The notes beneath the pieces are model-generated. The model saw only the letters and a program-made list of their open reading frames with translations. It did no database searches and was not told the DNA's origin. A DNA stretch of 64,000 nucleotides, from NCBI GenBank assembly GCA_963825425.1, contig CAWGTF010000015.1:186001-250000 (forward strand), written 5' to 3'. The position numbers and the translations under genes were made by a program. Below are positions 1 through 9,456 of this stretch, in pieces. This DNA is from PALSA-607 sp963825425. Its GTDB lineage: Bacteria > Actinomycetota > Actinomycetes > Acidothermales > Acidothermaceae. Position 1 is the stretch's first letter. Each line of letters starts with the position of its first letter.

Positions 1-498
1 AGACCGCGCCGCCGCCAGGAGGCTCGATTGCGACGCACTGAGTTGCTGGAGCATCGAGACCCGGGCCATGGCCTGCGACGGGTCAGTGGTGTTCAAGATG
101 ATGGCCAAGCCCTGGCTGAGGCCGCCTGACTTGTACGACGCTGCAGCAAGCGCACCGACCTTGACCTGCTCGGTGACGAGCTCGCTGTGCGCGCGGTCGG
201 CTGCGGCGGTGGCCGCACTGGCGGTTTGCAACGCCTGGGTCAGGCTGGCTTGGGCTCCGTTGTACTGCTCGGAGGCGATCTCGGCCTGATTGTTGAGCTC
301 GTCGAGCTGCGCCTGGGCCTGCGCGACCGTGGTCGACTGGGCGGCCTGGCTAGTGACGGCGGGTAACAGGGCGGCGGCGACAAGCGCTGCACCGGAGGCC
401 GCCGTGATTTTGGTGAGAGTCCGCAGGAATCGGCGCGGCAATGTCCCAGAGGTCCCCGAGGGTCCAAGAGCTACCAGGGTGCCGCGACCGCGCGCCAA
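1..498 (-). CDS. Secreted NlpC/P60-type protein, N-terminal part (cut by window edge)
   Basis: Only the first ~166 codons are present; the gene runs off the left edge. I chose the TTG at 498 because GGAGGT sits 9 bases upstream. The protein starts with an Arg-rich n-region, then a hydrophobic segment (AALVAAALLPAV) and an Ala-rich cleavage site (SQAA), so it is exported. After that comes an Ala/Gln/Glu-rich coiled coil (AQAQLDELNNQAE) typical of the N-terminal part of actinobacterial peptidoglycan hydrolases with a C-terminal NlpC/P60 domain. The catalytic domain itself is outside the window, so the family is inferred from the coiled coil and from the c-di-AMP riboswitch just upstream, which in actinobacteria commonly controls cell-wall hydrolases. 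A TTG at 441 is an alternative start. Confidence 0.65.
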   Translation of the reverse strand, partial: MARGRGTLVALGPSGTSGTLPRRFLRTLTKITAASGAALVAAALLPAVTSQAAQSTTVAQAQAQLDELNNQAEIASEQYNGAQASLTQALQTASAATAAADRAHSELVTEQVKVGALAAASYKSGGLSQGLAIILNTTDPSQAMARVSMLQQLSASQSSLLAAARS

Positions 499-518
499 AG
501 CGAACAGACCTCCTCCCG

Positions 519-660
519 CGGCCGCCGACCGAGTTAGCTGACGGGTTCGGGCCAGAGGTATGCCCTACCGCCCCAGCGCGAGCTGGGCCGGATTCACCCC
601 AGGGGAAGGTGGTGGTTCCCCGGTTCCCCCGCAGGGGATTAGGCGGCGACCCACTCGCCG
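519..660 (-). promoter_or_regulatory. c-di-AMP riboswitch (ydaO/yuaA type)
   Basis: Read on the minus strand, the leader of the NlpC/P60-type gene carries the hallmark blocks of the ydaO/yuaA c-di-AMP riboswitch in the right order. They are CGCCGCCTAATCCCC (about 650-636), GGGGAACCGGGGAACC (629-614), GGGGTGAATCCGG (600-588), GTAGGGCATACC (568-557), and CCCGAACCCGTCAGCTAAC (553-535), ending in a GGCGG arm that closes the outer stem. The ribosome site GGAGGT follows about 5 bases after the element. Known family behaviour: c-di-AMP binding turns expression off. Ligand and direction are inferred from the family. Confidence 0.92.
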
Positions 661-757
661 CAGCGAGGCTCCGTTGCAGGTCACGAGCAGGTCACGGAGC
701 AGCATAGGGAAGGGGTCCTTACTGCACAACGTTGACCCACCACTTTGCGGCATATGG

Positions 758-2015
758 CTAAAAACGAGTGGCGTGAGAGTTCTCGGCAGCGAACTTCGCG
801 GAACAGTGGTCGGAGCAGAAGTAGAGCGTCTGCGATCCAAGTTGCAGCCGGGCTGGTGCCATCGCTTTCTCGACCTGCATGCCGCACACCGGGTCCTTGG
901 CATAGCGGTCGGCGCCGCTCGCACCCGCCGTCCGGCTTCGATACAGCCAGTACAGGACGCCGAAGCAGAGCGCTGCGAGCACGTTGAGCACCGTTGTGTA
1001 GTTCGCTCCGGCATGGGTGAGCGGCACGATGTGACTGCCGACCTTCGGCACCAGGTGCACGGCTCTCACGAGGTACTCGGTCGCGAGTCCGGCGACGCTC
1101 ATCGCCGCCCAGAAAGCCGCGAGCAACCGAAGCGTGATCACGGTCCCGAAGTACTTGCGGTAAATGAGCAGCAACGGGAGCGTGATGAGGTCGGCGAATA
1201 TGAAGGAAGTCACGCCACCAAAGCTGATTCCCCCGCGCCACAAAGCAGCCGCGATCGGCACGTTGCCGATCGAGCAGACGAAGCTGATCAGCGCCAAGAA
1301 CGGCCCGAGCACAACGTTTTGCAGGCTTGACCAGAATCCGTGACCGGTCACGAACAGCGAACGCCAGAACCACGTCGGTACCAGCGCCGACGCGAACCCG
1401 CCGATGGCGAATCCGGCGATGAGCTCCTTGCGCAGCATCGTCAGATCACTGATGGTGTAGCCCGCCGCGTCTGACCAGCCGGCACGAGTACGCACGCGTT
1501 GTTTCCAGGACGGCGAGTCGAAACCCTCATGCGTCACTCGCGGCCTCGCCGCGCGTCAGGGCGGCCCGCGCCTCGTCGGTCCGCTGTCGCGGAATCACCC
1601 GCGGCAGCACGAGACCGAGCAGCGCGATCATGATGGCGCCGCCGATGAACTCGGCAGCCGCGAACTGCCAACCCAGCAACAGCCAGATGACGATGCCGAG
1701 CTCGACCACCAGATTGGTCGAGGCGATCATGAAGATCATGGACGCCGTGAAGTCGGCACCGCGGGCGAACAGGCTCTTGGCGAGCGCACTTGCGGCGTAG
1801 GAACACGACGAGCTGACCGCGCCGAGGAATCCCGCCTTCGCCAGCGTTTTCGGCTGGTGGTTACCGAGCGCGGTCTGCATCTGCGCGCGGGATACGAATG
1901 CCTGCACGGCGCCAGACAGCGCGAACCCGAGTACCAGAGCCCAGAAGGTGTCGAAGAACATCCACCAGCCTTCGGCAATCCCGTGCGCAAGACCGTGCAA
2001 CACCATGCCGTTCAC
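758..2015 (-). CDS. ArsP/DUF318-type permease with C-terminal YHS domain (frameshifted)
   Basis: Two overlapping reading frames (2015-1527 and 1537-758, 11-base overlap) together make one ~420-residue membrane protein like mycobacterial Rv2963. The first part holds the conserved segment SSSCSYAASALAKSLFARGA and the motif STNLVVELGIVIWLL; the second holds a further run of membrane helices (FVCSIGNVPIAAALW, SFIFADLITLPLLLIYRKYF). The C-terminus is an extra YHS domain (DPVCGMQVEKA ... YFCSDHCSAKF), a Cys-containing metal-binding module also found on copper ATPases. Relatives of this permease family export metal or metalloid compounds; substrate here is unknown. The split falls in the linker between the halves and is probably a 1-base indel, though a true two-gene arrangement is possible. 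Two genes with a GTG start at 1537 is the literal reading. Confidence 0.75.
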
Positions 2016-2053
2016 AATGCCAGGTTTTGCCCTGTTGTTCCGCCTACGCTGGC

Positions 2054-3109
2054 GTGGTGATCAAGTATCTCGGCTCCAAGCGGCTGCTCGCCTCGGTGCT
2101 CGGCGACATCGCAACCGCGGCGGGCGCGCGTACGGCCCTCGACCTCTTCACCGGGACGACGCGGGTCGCCCAAGAGTTCAAGCGCCGCGGTCTCGAAGTC
2201 ACGGCAGTCGACTCCGCAACGTATGCCGAGGTGCTCGCTGGGTGCTACATCGCGACCGACGCCATCGCGGTCGACAAGGACCGGCTGCTGCAGGCAATCG
2301 ATGAACTGAATGCGTTGCCCGGTGCCGCGGGCTACTTCACCGAGACGTTCTGCGTCGCGGCACGGTACTTCCAGCCCAAGAACGGCGCTCGCGTCGATGC
2401 GATGCGCGACGCCATCGAAGCCCGATACTCCAGCGATCCGCTGTATCCGGTGCTGCTGACCGCGCTCATGTTGGCTGCCGATCGGGTCGACTCGACGACC
2501 GGCCTGCAGATGGCCTATCTCAAGCAGTGGGCCGCACGGGCTTACAACGACATCGAACTGCGGGCGCCCGAGTTGCTCGCCGGACCAGGCTGCGCGATGC
2601 GAGGTGACGCGCTGTCGGTCGTCGACGTCGTCCCGCGTGTTGATTTGGCCTATCTCGATCCGCCCTACAACCAGCACCGGTACTTCACGAACTACCACGT
2701 GTGGGAGACGCTGGTGCGCTGGGACGCACCCGAGCACTACGGCATCGCCTGCAAGCGGATCGATGCACGCGACGACGAGACGCACTCGCCGTTCAACGGC
2801 AAGGCGTCGATGCCCGCGGCATTGCGGTCCGTCATCTCACGAACGAGGGCCGACGTGGTGGTGGTGTCGTACAACGACGAGTCGTGGGTAACTCCCACGC
2901 AGATCGGGCAGTGGCTTCGCGACGCAGGCCATGCGGACGTCGCGATGCTGGCGTTCGACTCGAAGCGCTACGTCGGCGCGCAGATCGGCATCCACAACCC
3001 CGCTGGCCAAAAGGTCGGCGCGGTGTCGCATCTGCGCAACACCGAATACATCTTCGTTGCCGGCCCCGTCGACCGAGTAGCGGCCGCGGTAGGGGCTGTC
3101 GGCACGTGA
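2054..3109 (+). CDS. DNA adenine methylase (D12 class)
   Basis: A 351-residue orphan methyltransferase. The N-terminus has the D12-class SAM-binding start KYLGSKR, followed by DLFTGTTRVAQEFKRRG (motif I, here with TG in place of the usual AG). The catalytic motif DPPYNQHRY (DPPY, motif IV) lies around residue 200 and identifies an N6-adenine methylase. No restriction endonuclease or specificity gene is adjacent, so it is either a solitary methylase or a defence remnant. The start is one of two adjacent GTG codons (2054 or 2057) in the short divergent gap to the permease; I used the first. The stop is 4 bases before the convergent PAC2 gene. Confidence 0.85.
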   Translation: MVIKYLGSKRLLASVLGDIATAAGARTALDLFTGTTRVAQEFKRRGLEVTAVDSATYAEVLAGCYIATDAIAVDKDRLLQAIDELNALPGAAGYFTETFCVAARYFQPKNGARVDAMRDAIEARYSSDPLYPVLLTALMLAADRVDSTTGLQMAYLKQWAARAYNDIELRAPELLAGPGCAMRGDALSVVDVVPRVDLAYLDPPYNQHRYFTNYHVWETLVRWDAPEHYGIACKRIDARDDETHSPFNGKASMPAALRSVISRTRADVVVVSYNDESWVTPTQIGQWLRDAGHADVAMLAFDSKRYVGAQIGIHNPAGQKVGAVSHLRNTEYIFVAGPVDRVAAAVGAVGT

Positions 3110-3113
3110 CCGG

Positions 3114-4094
3114 TTAGGTCTCGCGGTCGTCGCGCTGGCGCTTGGTGTGGTCGGCCAGGAAGCGCTCGAGTTCGGCGCCGAGTTCGTCGGCCGACGGTAG
3201 GTCACCTGATCCGGTGGCGAGCAGGTCGCTGCCGCGACCCCGCACGAACGCGTCGTATTGCTGCTCGAGTGCGCCCACCAGCGCCATCGCCTCCGGCGAG
3301 TCGGCGACCTGCTTGTCGATCTCCAACTTCGCCGCTGTTCCGGCCACGTGCAGTTCGTCGGTGGGCAGCACTAAGCCGCCGGCGAGTGCGATGGCTCCGA
3401 CCAATCGCTCAGCTGCGTCGGGGAACTCGGTCTGCGAGAGGTAGTGCGGGATGTGTGCCGCGAATCCGATCGCGTCGAGGCCGCGCTCGGTCAGTCGGAA
3501 CTCGAGCAGGTGCCCTGCGCTCGCCGGAACCTGGACCCGCTGCACCCACGGCTCGTTGTCGGGAATCAGCTCCTGACGCGACGCGTGCGACGTGATACCG
3601 ACCGGCCGGGTGTGCGGCACGGCCATCGGGATGGCGTTTAGACCGATGGTCAACCGGACACTGAAATGCTCGATCAGCCCCATGACGGCCGCTATGTAGC
3701 GCTCCCATTGCACATCAGGCTCGGGACCGGTCAGCAGCAGGAATCGCTCACCCGCGGCATCGGTCATCGCGTAGAGGAGCAGCTCGGGCGCGTCGTAGCT
3801 CTCCCAGTGGTCGGCGTCGAAAATCATGGGGGGCCGCCGGGCCCGGTAGTCGTGCAGCTGGTCGACGTCGAACCGGCCGATGACTTCGTGGGACAAGCTG
3901 CCGAGCAGGTGTTCATGGGTGAGCCGAACCGCCTCGCCGGCGTCAATGAACCCGTCGAGCGCGTGGATCAGAATGGGTCGGTTGAGCAGCGGGATGTGCT
4001 CCTCGAGCGTGTAGAGCTCGCGCGGGTCGAGCACGGTCGCTGTCCCTCCAATTCCTGCCAGGTGCCGATCGAGCGTCCGTGAAGCGGAATCCAT
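3114..4094 (-). CDS. PAC2 family protein (Rv2125-like)
   Basis: A 326-residue protein of the PAC2 family (named for a eukaryotic proteasome-assembly chaperone). It matches the mycobacterial member Rv2125 along its length: LIHALDGFIDAGEAVRL near residue 50, DYRARRPPM, ELLLYAMTDAAGERFLLLTGPEPD, the conserved AVPHTRP, HIPHYL, and the C-terminal LEQQYDAF ... LPSADELGAELERFL. The ATG at 4094 was chosen because homology begins shortly after it; an in-frame ATG further upstream would run into the uppP start region. The molecular function in actinobacteria is not established; a link to the proteasome is suggested only by the family name. It is divergent from uppP. Confidence 0.85.
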   Translation of the reverse strand: MDSASRTLDRHLAGIGGTATVLDPRELYTLEEHIPLLNRPILIHALDGFIDAGEAVRLTHEHLLGSLSHEVIGRFDVDQLHDYRARRPPMIFDADHWESYDAPELLLYAMTDAAGERFLLLTGPEPDVQWERYIAAVMGLIEHFSVRLTIGLNAIPMAVPHTRPVGITSHASRQELIPDNEPWVQRVQVPASAGHLLEFRLTERGLDAIGFAAHIPHYLSQTEFPDAAERLVGAIALAGGLVLPTDELHVAGTAAKLEIDKQVADSPEAMALVGALEQQYDAFVRGRGSDLLATGSGDLPSADELGAELERFLADHTKRQRDDRET

Positions 4095-4199
4095 TGTCTC
4101 GCAACCCGCGTCGATCTGGGCGTTGGCCAGCTTGTCGTCAGGTTCGACCCGTATCGTTGCCGTGACTTCGATCACCCGCCGACCTGATGAGGGCCCCGC

Positions 4200-5174
4200 G
4201 TGCCAGTCCCCACCGACAATCCGCATCTGAACTTCCTCCAAGCGATCACCATCGGCGTGATGCAGGGAGTGACCGAGCTCTTCCCGGTGTCGAGCCTTGG
4301 TCATTCGGTGCTAATTCCGGCGCTCGTCGGTGGATCGTGGCAGGCGCTGGTCACCCAACAGGATCAGTCGGAATCGCCATATCTCGCATTTATCGTCGGG
4401 CTGCACGTCGCGACTGCGCTGGCACTGTTGTTGTTCTTCTGGCGCGACTGGGTGCGGATCATCGGCGGATTCATCAGCTCGGTGCGCCACCGCAGGCTGG
4501 AAACGGTCCACGAGCGGATGGCGTGGCTCATCATCATCGCCACGATCCCGGCTGGTGTGCTCGGGTTGGCGCTTGAACACACCTTCCGCACGGTGTTTGC
4601 CAAGCCAGAGGCGGCGGCGATTTTCTTGACAGTGAACGGCGGGATCCTGTTGACCGGCGAGTATCTACGCCGCAGGTCCGTGGCCCGCACCGCAGCTCTA
4701 GTGGCGGCCGGTGAATCAGACACCGCCCCGCTGCCAGAGGGGCCGCCAGCGGCGGTCGCCGATCCCGAGCACGATCCGGCGAACGACATCGAGATCACCC
4801 GACGCTTCAGTTTCCGCGACGCCACGGTGGTCGGGGTGTTCCAGAGCGGGGCGTTGCTCGCCGGCATTAGCCGCTCGGGCATCACGATGGTCGCCGGGCT
4901 GATCCGTGGCCTCAACCACGAACAGGCGGTTCGGTTCGGCTTCCTGCTGGCCACGCCGGTCATCTTCGCGGCCGGTGTCTACAAGACGCCCGACCTGATG
5001 GGCCACCTCGGCGACGGCATCCGCGGTCAAGTGCTGGCCGGCAGCGTGGCCGCCTTCATCGCCGCCATTCTGACCATCAAGTTCCTCGTTCGGTACTTCC
5101 GCACCAGGACCTTGACGCCGTTCGCGTGGTATTGCGGGATCTTCGGAGCGTTCTGCATCGTCCGCTTCGCCTAG
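4200..5174 (+). CDS. uppP: Undecaprenyl-diphosphate phosphatase
   Basis: A 324-residue integral membrane enzyme that removes a phosphate from undecaprenyl diphosphate, recycling the lipid carrier of peptidoglycan synthesis; overexpression of the family gives bacitracin resistance. Family signatures are clear: GVTELFPVSSLGHSVLIP near the N-terminus (the (E/Q)x4E/PVSSxGH region) and GISRSGITMVAGL around residue 225. Several hydrophobic helices fill the rest. A longer-than-usual hydrophilic insert (about residues 160-195, EGPPAAVADPEHDPANDIE) precedes the second motif. The start is GTG at 4200, in a ~105-base divergent gap to the PAC2 gene. Confidence 0.95.
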   Translation: MPVPTDNPHLNFLQAITIGVMQGVTELFPVSSLGHSVLIPALVGGSWQALVTQQDQSESPYLAFIVGLHVATALALLLFFWRDWVRIIGGFISSVRHRRLETVHERMAWLIIIATIPAGVLGLALEHTFRTVFAKPEAAAIFLTVNGGILLTGEYLRRRSVARTAALVAAGESDTAPLPEGPPAAVADPEHDPANDIEITRRFSFRDATVVGVFQSGALLAGISRSGITMVAGLIRGLNHEQAVRFGFLLATPVIFAAGVYKTPDLMGHLGDGIRGQVLAGSVAAFIAAILTIKFLVRYFRTRTLTPFAWYCGIFGAFCIVRFA

Positions 5175-5250
5175 CCGCAGCGAACAATTCTTCGCCTCGG
5201 CGAACGTGCGATTCACTCAGGGATTCGCTCCCGGCGTCCGATGAGGGAGT

Positions 5251-6229
5251 ATGCGACTACGCCGGGGGCCACAATTCGCTTCAGTCACCTTCGCCCTTGT
5301 GGTGGTTCTGGCAGTCGGTGCCCTTGCCTGGGGAGCTACTCATCAGCTCGTCCCAGGGAGCGGCGTCGGTAGCGCCAAGGATCAGGCGGCGGCCCGAACG
5401 ACCCTCGCAGCGCTGAAGCTACCCGCTGGTTTCGCTCGCGATCCGAGCTTCACCGCGTGCGGGAACATCGCTGACGCGTGCCTGACCAATCCCGCAGACG
5501 CCGCGCAGACCCTGACCTCATTGACGACGATCGTGCGTTCGGCGGGCGGCAGTCTCCCGGGTACTTGCTCGGCGTCCATTACTTCGACCTCTGCCACCGC
5601 CGGCCCGAGGTTCACCTGTGGCGTCCAAGGCAGGCTGCACGGCGCGGCGGTGTTCTTCCTGCTCGGCGACGGGTGGTGGCTACCCGGAACCCCGACGCCG
5701 AGAACTGCCGTCGTCGCGACGGTCGTCACTGAGACGACACCGCCGGTCGCGTCCGCTCACGACCGCAGGCCAGGTTCGGCGGCGGACGTGGCGTCCTTGT
5801 TGCCGCCGACGTGGGCCCGCGCGCCGCAGCCGTGCGCCGGTGGATCTGCCCCGCCGGCGTCAGCCCTTGCCAGTTCCGCCCCGGCCTCGCCGCCGCGACA
5901 TCGTCTCCGTCCACCGCACGCCCTCGACGCCGGTGCTCGTCACCACCCCGCCGTTGCCGGCGTGCGCGGCTACCGCGCTCACGGACAATGTCAGCGTCCA
6001 CCTCGCACTTGCTGATGCGGCCGCGCAGCTCTCGAAACTTGCCCTTGGCCAAGGCTTCCGCCTCGACGGGCATCCGTGCATCGCGGGCTCGACGCCAACA
6101 AGTTGCGGGGTTTGGGGCGAGCGCATCACTGCGGGCGTACAACTGCTCTTCGTCGCCGCGTTGACCGACGACGGGCGCGGCGACACGGTCGGCACCCTTG
6201 CGATTACCAGGCAGACCCAACAGAAGTAA
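5251..6229 (+). CDS. Unknown exported protein (frameshifted)
   Basis: I do not recognise this family. The ATG at 5251 follows GAGGGAG closely. Residues ~8-30 form one hydrophobic segment (SVTFALVVVLAVGALAWG), so the protein is secreted or anchored. The mature part has paired Cys residues (FTACGNIADACL; GTCSASI ... RFTCGVQG; later ACAATALTDN, HPCIAG ... SCGVWG). The second half resembles the first in layout (hydrophobic strand, short Cys-Cys spacing, WGERITAGVQLLFVAALTDDG against GRLHGAAVFFLLGDGWW), so it may be an internal duplication. The frame changes near 5890: the first frame degenerates into Arg/His-rich sequence while STPVLVTTPPLPACAATALTDN continues in another. This is probably a sequencing indel. 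Confidence 0.55.
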
Positions 6230-6253
6230 CTGATCGAACGGAGCTACCGCAGT

Positions 6254-7049
6254 TCAGCTTCGCGATGCAGGTAGCCCGAGTCGGCGGTCGCGCAGCACGG
6301 GGAATTCGGCGCGAATCTTGCCCACCATCGCAAGGTCGATGTCGACGGTCAGCACTTCTTCGCCGCTGCCGGCTTCGGCAATGATGCGGCCCCACGGATC
6401 GACCACCACGCTGTGTCCGGCGAGTTCGACACCCTCTTGGGTGCCGACCTGGTTGCACCCGACGACGAACAGCTGATCCTCGAGCGCGCGTGCGCGCAAC
6501 AACAGCAGCCAGTGATCGAGGCGCGCCGCAGGCCAACCTGCTGGGACGACGACGAGTTGCGCACCGGAGTCCAGCAGCAACCGATACAACTCGGGGAAAC
6601 GCAGGTCGTAGCACGTCGTCATGCCGAGCGTTGTGTAACCGGGAAGTGCGTAGGTCGAGACGTCGTCACCCGGGGTCAGCATCTCGGCTTCGCCGTGATC
6701 GAAACCGAAAAGGTGCACCTTGCGGTAGGTGTGCACGATGTCGCCCGCAGGACCAATCAACACCGCGGTGTTGTGCAAGTCATTGCCGTCTCGCTCAATG
6801 ACCGTACCGGCAAGAATGTGCGCACCGATCTGGCGTGCGGCCCCGGCGAGTGAAGTGATGACGGCACCCGGCAATTCAGTCAGCGGAGGCCTGATATCCC
6901 GAGTAGCCGAACGCGCCCGGTACCCAGAGTTCGGGTAGCACTACCAGGTCGGCGCCGGCTTGTTCTTCGACCAACGCCAAGACACGAGCAATACGGTCGG
7001 ACGCCGGTTCGCTGTCGTCGATGCGAAGCTGCAGGAGCGTTATCCGCAA
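6254..7049 (-). CDS. Carbon-nitrogen hydrolase (nitrilase superfamily, frameshifted)
   Basis: A nitrilase-superfamily amidase of about 264 residues with the full catalytic triad: Glu in VVLPELW, Lys in YRKVHLFGFD, Cys in TTCYDLRFPELY. This pattern is closest to the omega-amidase/Nit branch, which hydrolyses small amides such as alpha-ketoglutaramate; substrate is inferred. The TTG at 7049 follows AGGAG and overlaps the end of the bkdC gene by 11 bases, so it is translationally linked to the bkdABC operon. After GYQASAD (about 6880) the frame hits a TGA and homology resumes in the next frame at ELPGAVITSLAGAAR. A 1-base indel is likely. Confidence 0.85.
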
Positions 7050-7058
7050 GGAGAACTC

Positions 7059-8456
7059 CTACAACCGCGCGAGCAACGATGAGGCCGGGTCTTCGAGGAA
7101 CATCGCAACGTCGCGCAGGAACCGCGAGCCGAGTTCGCCGTCGACAATGCGGTGGTCGAACGACAACGCGAGCGTCGTGACCGAGCGCGGCTTCACCTTC
7201 CCGCGGTGCACCCACGGCTGTTCGCGGATCGCCCCGAATGCCAGGATCGCGGCCTCGCCGGGGTTGATGATCGGGGTGCCGGTGTCGACCCCGAAGACGC
7301 CGACGTTGGTAATGGTGAACGACCCGCGTTGCATGTCGGCGACCGACGTGCGACCTTCGCGCGCAGTCAACGCGAGCGCGTTGATCGATCGCGCGAGCTG
7401 TGACAGCGACAGCGCTTCGGCGTTCTTGATGTTCGGGACCACGAGACCGCGCGGCGTCGCAGCGGCGATGCCGAGGTTCACGTAGTGCTTGACGACGATC
7501 TCGCCGTTCGGCTCGTCCCAGGTCGAGTTCACCATCGGGTAGCGCTCGAGCCCGAGCAGGATGGCTTTGGCCACCAGCAGCAGCGGTGTCACCTTGACGT
7601 CGGCGAACTCGGGCAGTTCGCGCAGCCGCGTGACCGCGCGCATTGAACGGGTCACGTCGATCGTCGTGAACTCGGTGACATGAGGGACGGTGAACAGACT
7701 GTTGACCATGGCCTGCGCAGTCGCCTTCCGAACCCCACGAATCGCGATGCGCTCCTCGCCGCCGCGTGGCAGTGGCCGCGTCGGCGCGGCCTGTCGCGAA
7801 GTGTCGGCCGCCGCCTCGACGTCCGATCTGGTGATCGTGCCTTCGGGACCTGTGCCGTGCAGCAACTGCACGTCGATACCCAGGTCGCGCGCAAGTTTGC
7901 GGATGGGCGGCTTCGCCAGCACGCTGATCACGTTGCCGTCATCCGCGACAGACGAATCGGCTACCGCAATCGACGGCGCCGCGACGGACGCCGCGACTGA
8001 AGGCCAGTTCGGAGTCGGTCGCGACGACGCCGCAACAGGCACCTGCCGCTGGCGGCGGCGCACAGCGGAGTCGGCCCGAGGACCGTAGCCGACGAGGTTC
8101 GCCGTGCGTTCTGGACTCGTCGTAGCCAGCGCAGCGATCGCCGGCACAAGGCTCTCCGTCAACGGCTCCGCGCCGGATTCCGGAGCAACGCCCGCCCCTG
8201 CAACAGCAGCTGGCGCGACGTCGATGATGATGATCGGCGTACCGACGTCGACTGTGGTGCCCTCGGGGACGAGCAACTCACTGACGACGCCGGCGAAGGG
8301 GCTCGGCAGCTCGACTAACGCCTTCGCGGTCTCGATGTCGACGATCGTCTGGTTCTGCGTCACCACGTCACCCACCTTGACGTGCCAGTGCACGATCTCG
8401 GCTTCGGTCAGCCCCTCACCTACATCGGGGAGTCTGAACTGCTTGAGAGATGCCAC
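7059..8456 (-). CDS. bkdC: Branched-chain 2-oxoacid dehydrogenase E2 (dihydrolipoamide acyltransferase)
   Basis: A 465-residue E2 core enzyme. Domains in order: one lipoyl domain (residues ~1-78, lipoylated Lys in DIETAKALVEL), a flexible Ala/Pro linker, an E1/E3-binding domain (~165-200, AKPPIRKLARDLGIDVQLLHG), and the acyltransferase domain with the active-site motif SFDHRIVDG near the C-terminus. GGAGG sits 6 bases before the chosen GTG at 8456; longer in-frame readings run into bkdB. The gene lies 16 bases after bkdB, in the order A-B-C seen in mycobacterial Rv2497c-Rv2495c. The role is oxidative decarboxylation of branched-chain keto acids to acyl-CoA starters; no E3 is encoded nearby. 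Confidence 0.93.
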   Translation of the reverse strand: MASLKQFRLPDVGEGLTEAEIVHWHVKVGDVVTQNQTIVDIETAKALVELPSPFAGVVSELLVPEGTTVDVGTPIIIIDVAPAAVAGAGVAPESGAEPLTESLVPAIAALATTSPERTANLVGYGPRADSAVRRRQRQVPVAASSRPTPNWPSVAASVAAPSIAVADSSVADDGNVISVLAKPPIRKLARDLGIDVQLLHGTGPEGTITRSDVEAAADTSRQAAPTRPLPRGGEERIAIRGVRKATAQAMVNSLFTVPHVTEFTTIDVTRSMRAVTRLRELPEFADVKVTPLLLVAKAILLGLERYPMVNSTWDEPNGEIVVKHYVNLGIAAATPRGLVVPNIKNAEALSLSQLARSINALALTAREGRTSVADMQRGSFTITNVGVFGVDTGTPIINPGEAAILAFGAIREQPWVHRGKVKPRSVTTLALSFDHRIVDGELGSRFLRDVAMFLEDPASSLLARL

Positions 8457-8472
8457 AGCTGCCTCCGGCGGG

Positions 8473-9456
8473 TCAGTACGTGAGTGATCGGTCGACAGTG
8501 TCGAGGACGCGATCGAGATCGGGCAGGAAATGCTCTTCGAGACGCGACGGCGGATACGGGATCGGGTAGCCGCCGACGCGCAGTACCGGTGCCTGCATCT
8601 CATAGAAGCAAAGTTCGGTGATGCGAGCGGCCAGCTCGGCGCCCATGCCCAAGAACTTCTGTGCTTCGTGCACGACGACGCAGCGCCCAGTGTGCCGTAC
8701 CGAGTCGGTGATCGTCGGCCAGTCGATGGGCGACAGTGACCGGACGTCGACAACCTCGAGTTCGTGACCCTCGTCCGCGGCCACCTTCGCGGCGTCGAGG
8801 CAGGTCTTCACCATCGGACCGTAGGCGAGCAACGTCAGATGCCGGCCCGGCCGCACGACGCGTGCCGCGTGCAGGGGCACGGCTTGCGCAAGCGGGGTGT
8901 CGACGTCGAGCTCTGCCTTCTCCCAGTACCGCCGCTTCGGCTCGAAGAAGATGACCGGATCGTTGCTAAGGACCGCCTGCTGGATCATCGTGTAAGCGTC
9001 AGTGGAGTTGGAACAGGCGACGACCTTCAGACCCGCGACATGTGCAAACAACGCTTCGGGCGATTCGCTGTGGTGCTCGACCGCGCCGATGCCACCGCCG
9101 AATGGAATGCGGACGACGACCGGCATCGGCACCAGGCCTTGCGACCGGTAGTGCAGCTTCGCGAGTTGGCTGACGATCTGGTCGTAGGCGGGGAATACGA
9201 AGCCGTCGAACTGGATCTCGCAGATCGGTCGGTAACCGCGCATCGCCAACCCGATCGCGGTGCCGATGATGCCCGACTCCGCCAGTGGCGTATCCATCAC
9301 GCGGTCGTCGCCGAAGTCCTTTTGCAAGCCGTCGGTCACCCGGAAGACGCCACCGAGCTTCCCGACGTCCTCGCCCATGATGATGACCTTGGGGTCTGCT
9401 TCCATTGCCTTGCGCAGACCCATGTTCAACGCGCGCGCAATCGCTACTGGCGCCAT
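8473..9456 (-). CDS. bkdB: Branched-chain 2-oxoacid dehydrogenase E1 beta
   Basis: A 327-residue beta subunit of the thiamine-diphosphate E1 component. It has the conserved start ARALNMGLRKAMEADPKVIIMGEDVG, the region DTPLAESGIIGTAIGLAMRG, the segment VRIPFGGGIGAVEHHSES, and the C-terminal transketolase domain ending in GYPIPYPPSRLEEHFLPD. Its ATG overlaps the bkdA stop by one base (TGATG), which fits co-translation and equimolar assembly of the alpha2-beta2 E1 tetramer. Confidence 0.94.
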   Translation of the reverse strand: MAPVAIARALNMGLRKAMEADPKVIIMGEDVGKLGGVFRVTDGLQKDFGDDRVMDTPLAESGIIGTAIGLAMRGYRPICEIQFDGFVFPAYDQIVSQLAKLHYRSQGLVPMPVVVRIPFGGGIGAVEHHSESPEALFAHVAGLKVVACSNSTDAYTMIQQAVLSNDPVIFFEPKRRYWEKAELDVDTPLAQAVPLHAARVVRPGRHLTLLAYGPMVKTCLDAAKVAADEGHELEVVDVRSLSPIDWPTITDSVRHTGRCVVVHEAQKFLGMGAELAARITELCFYEMQAPVLRVGGYPIPYPPSRLEEHFLPDLDRVLDTVDRSLTY

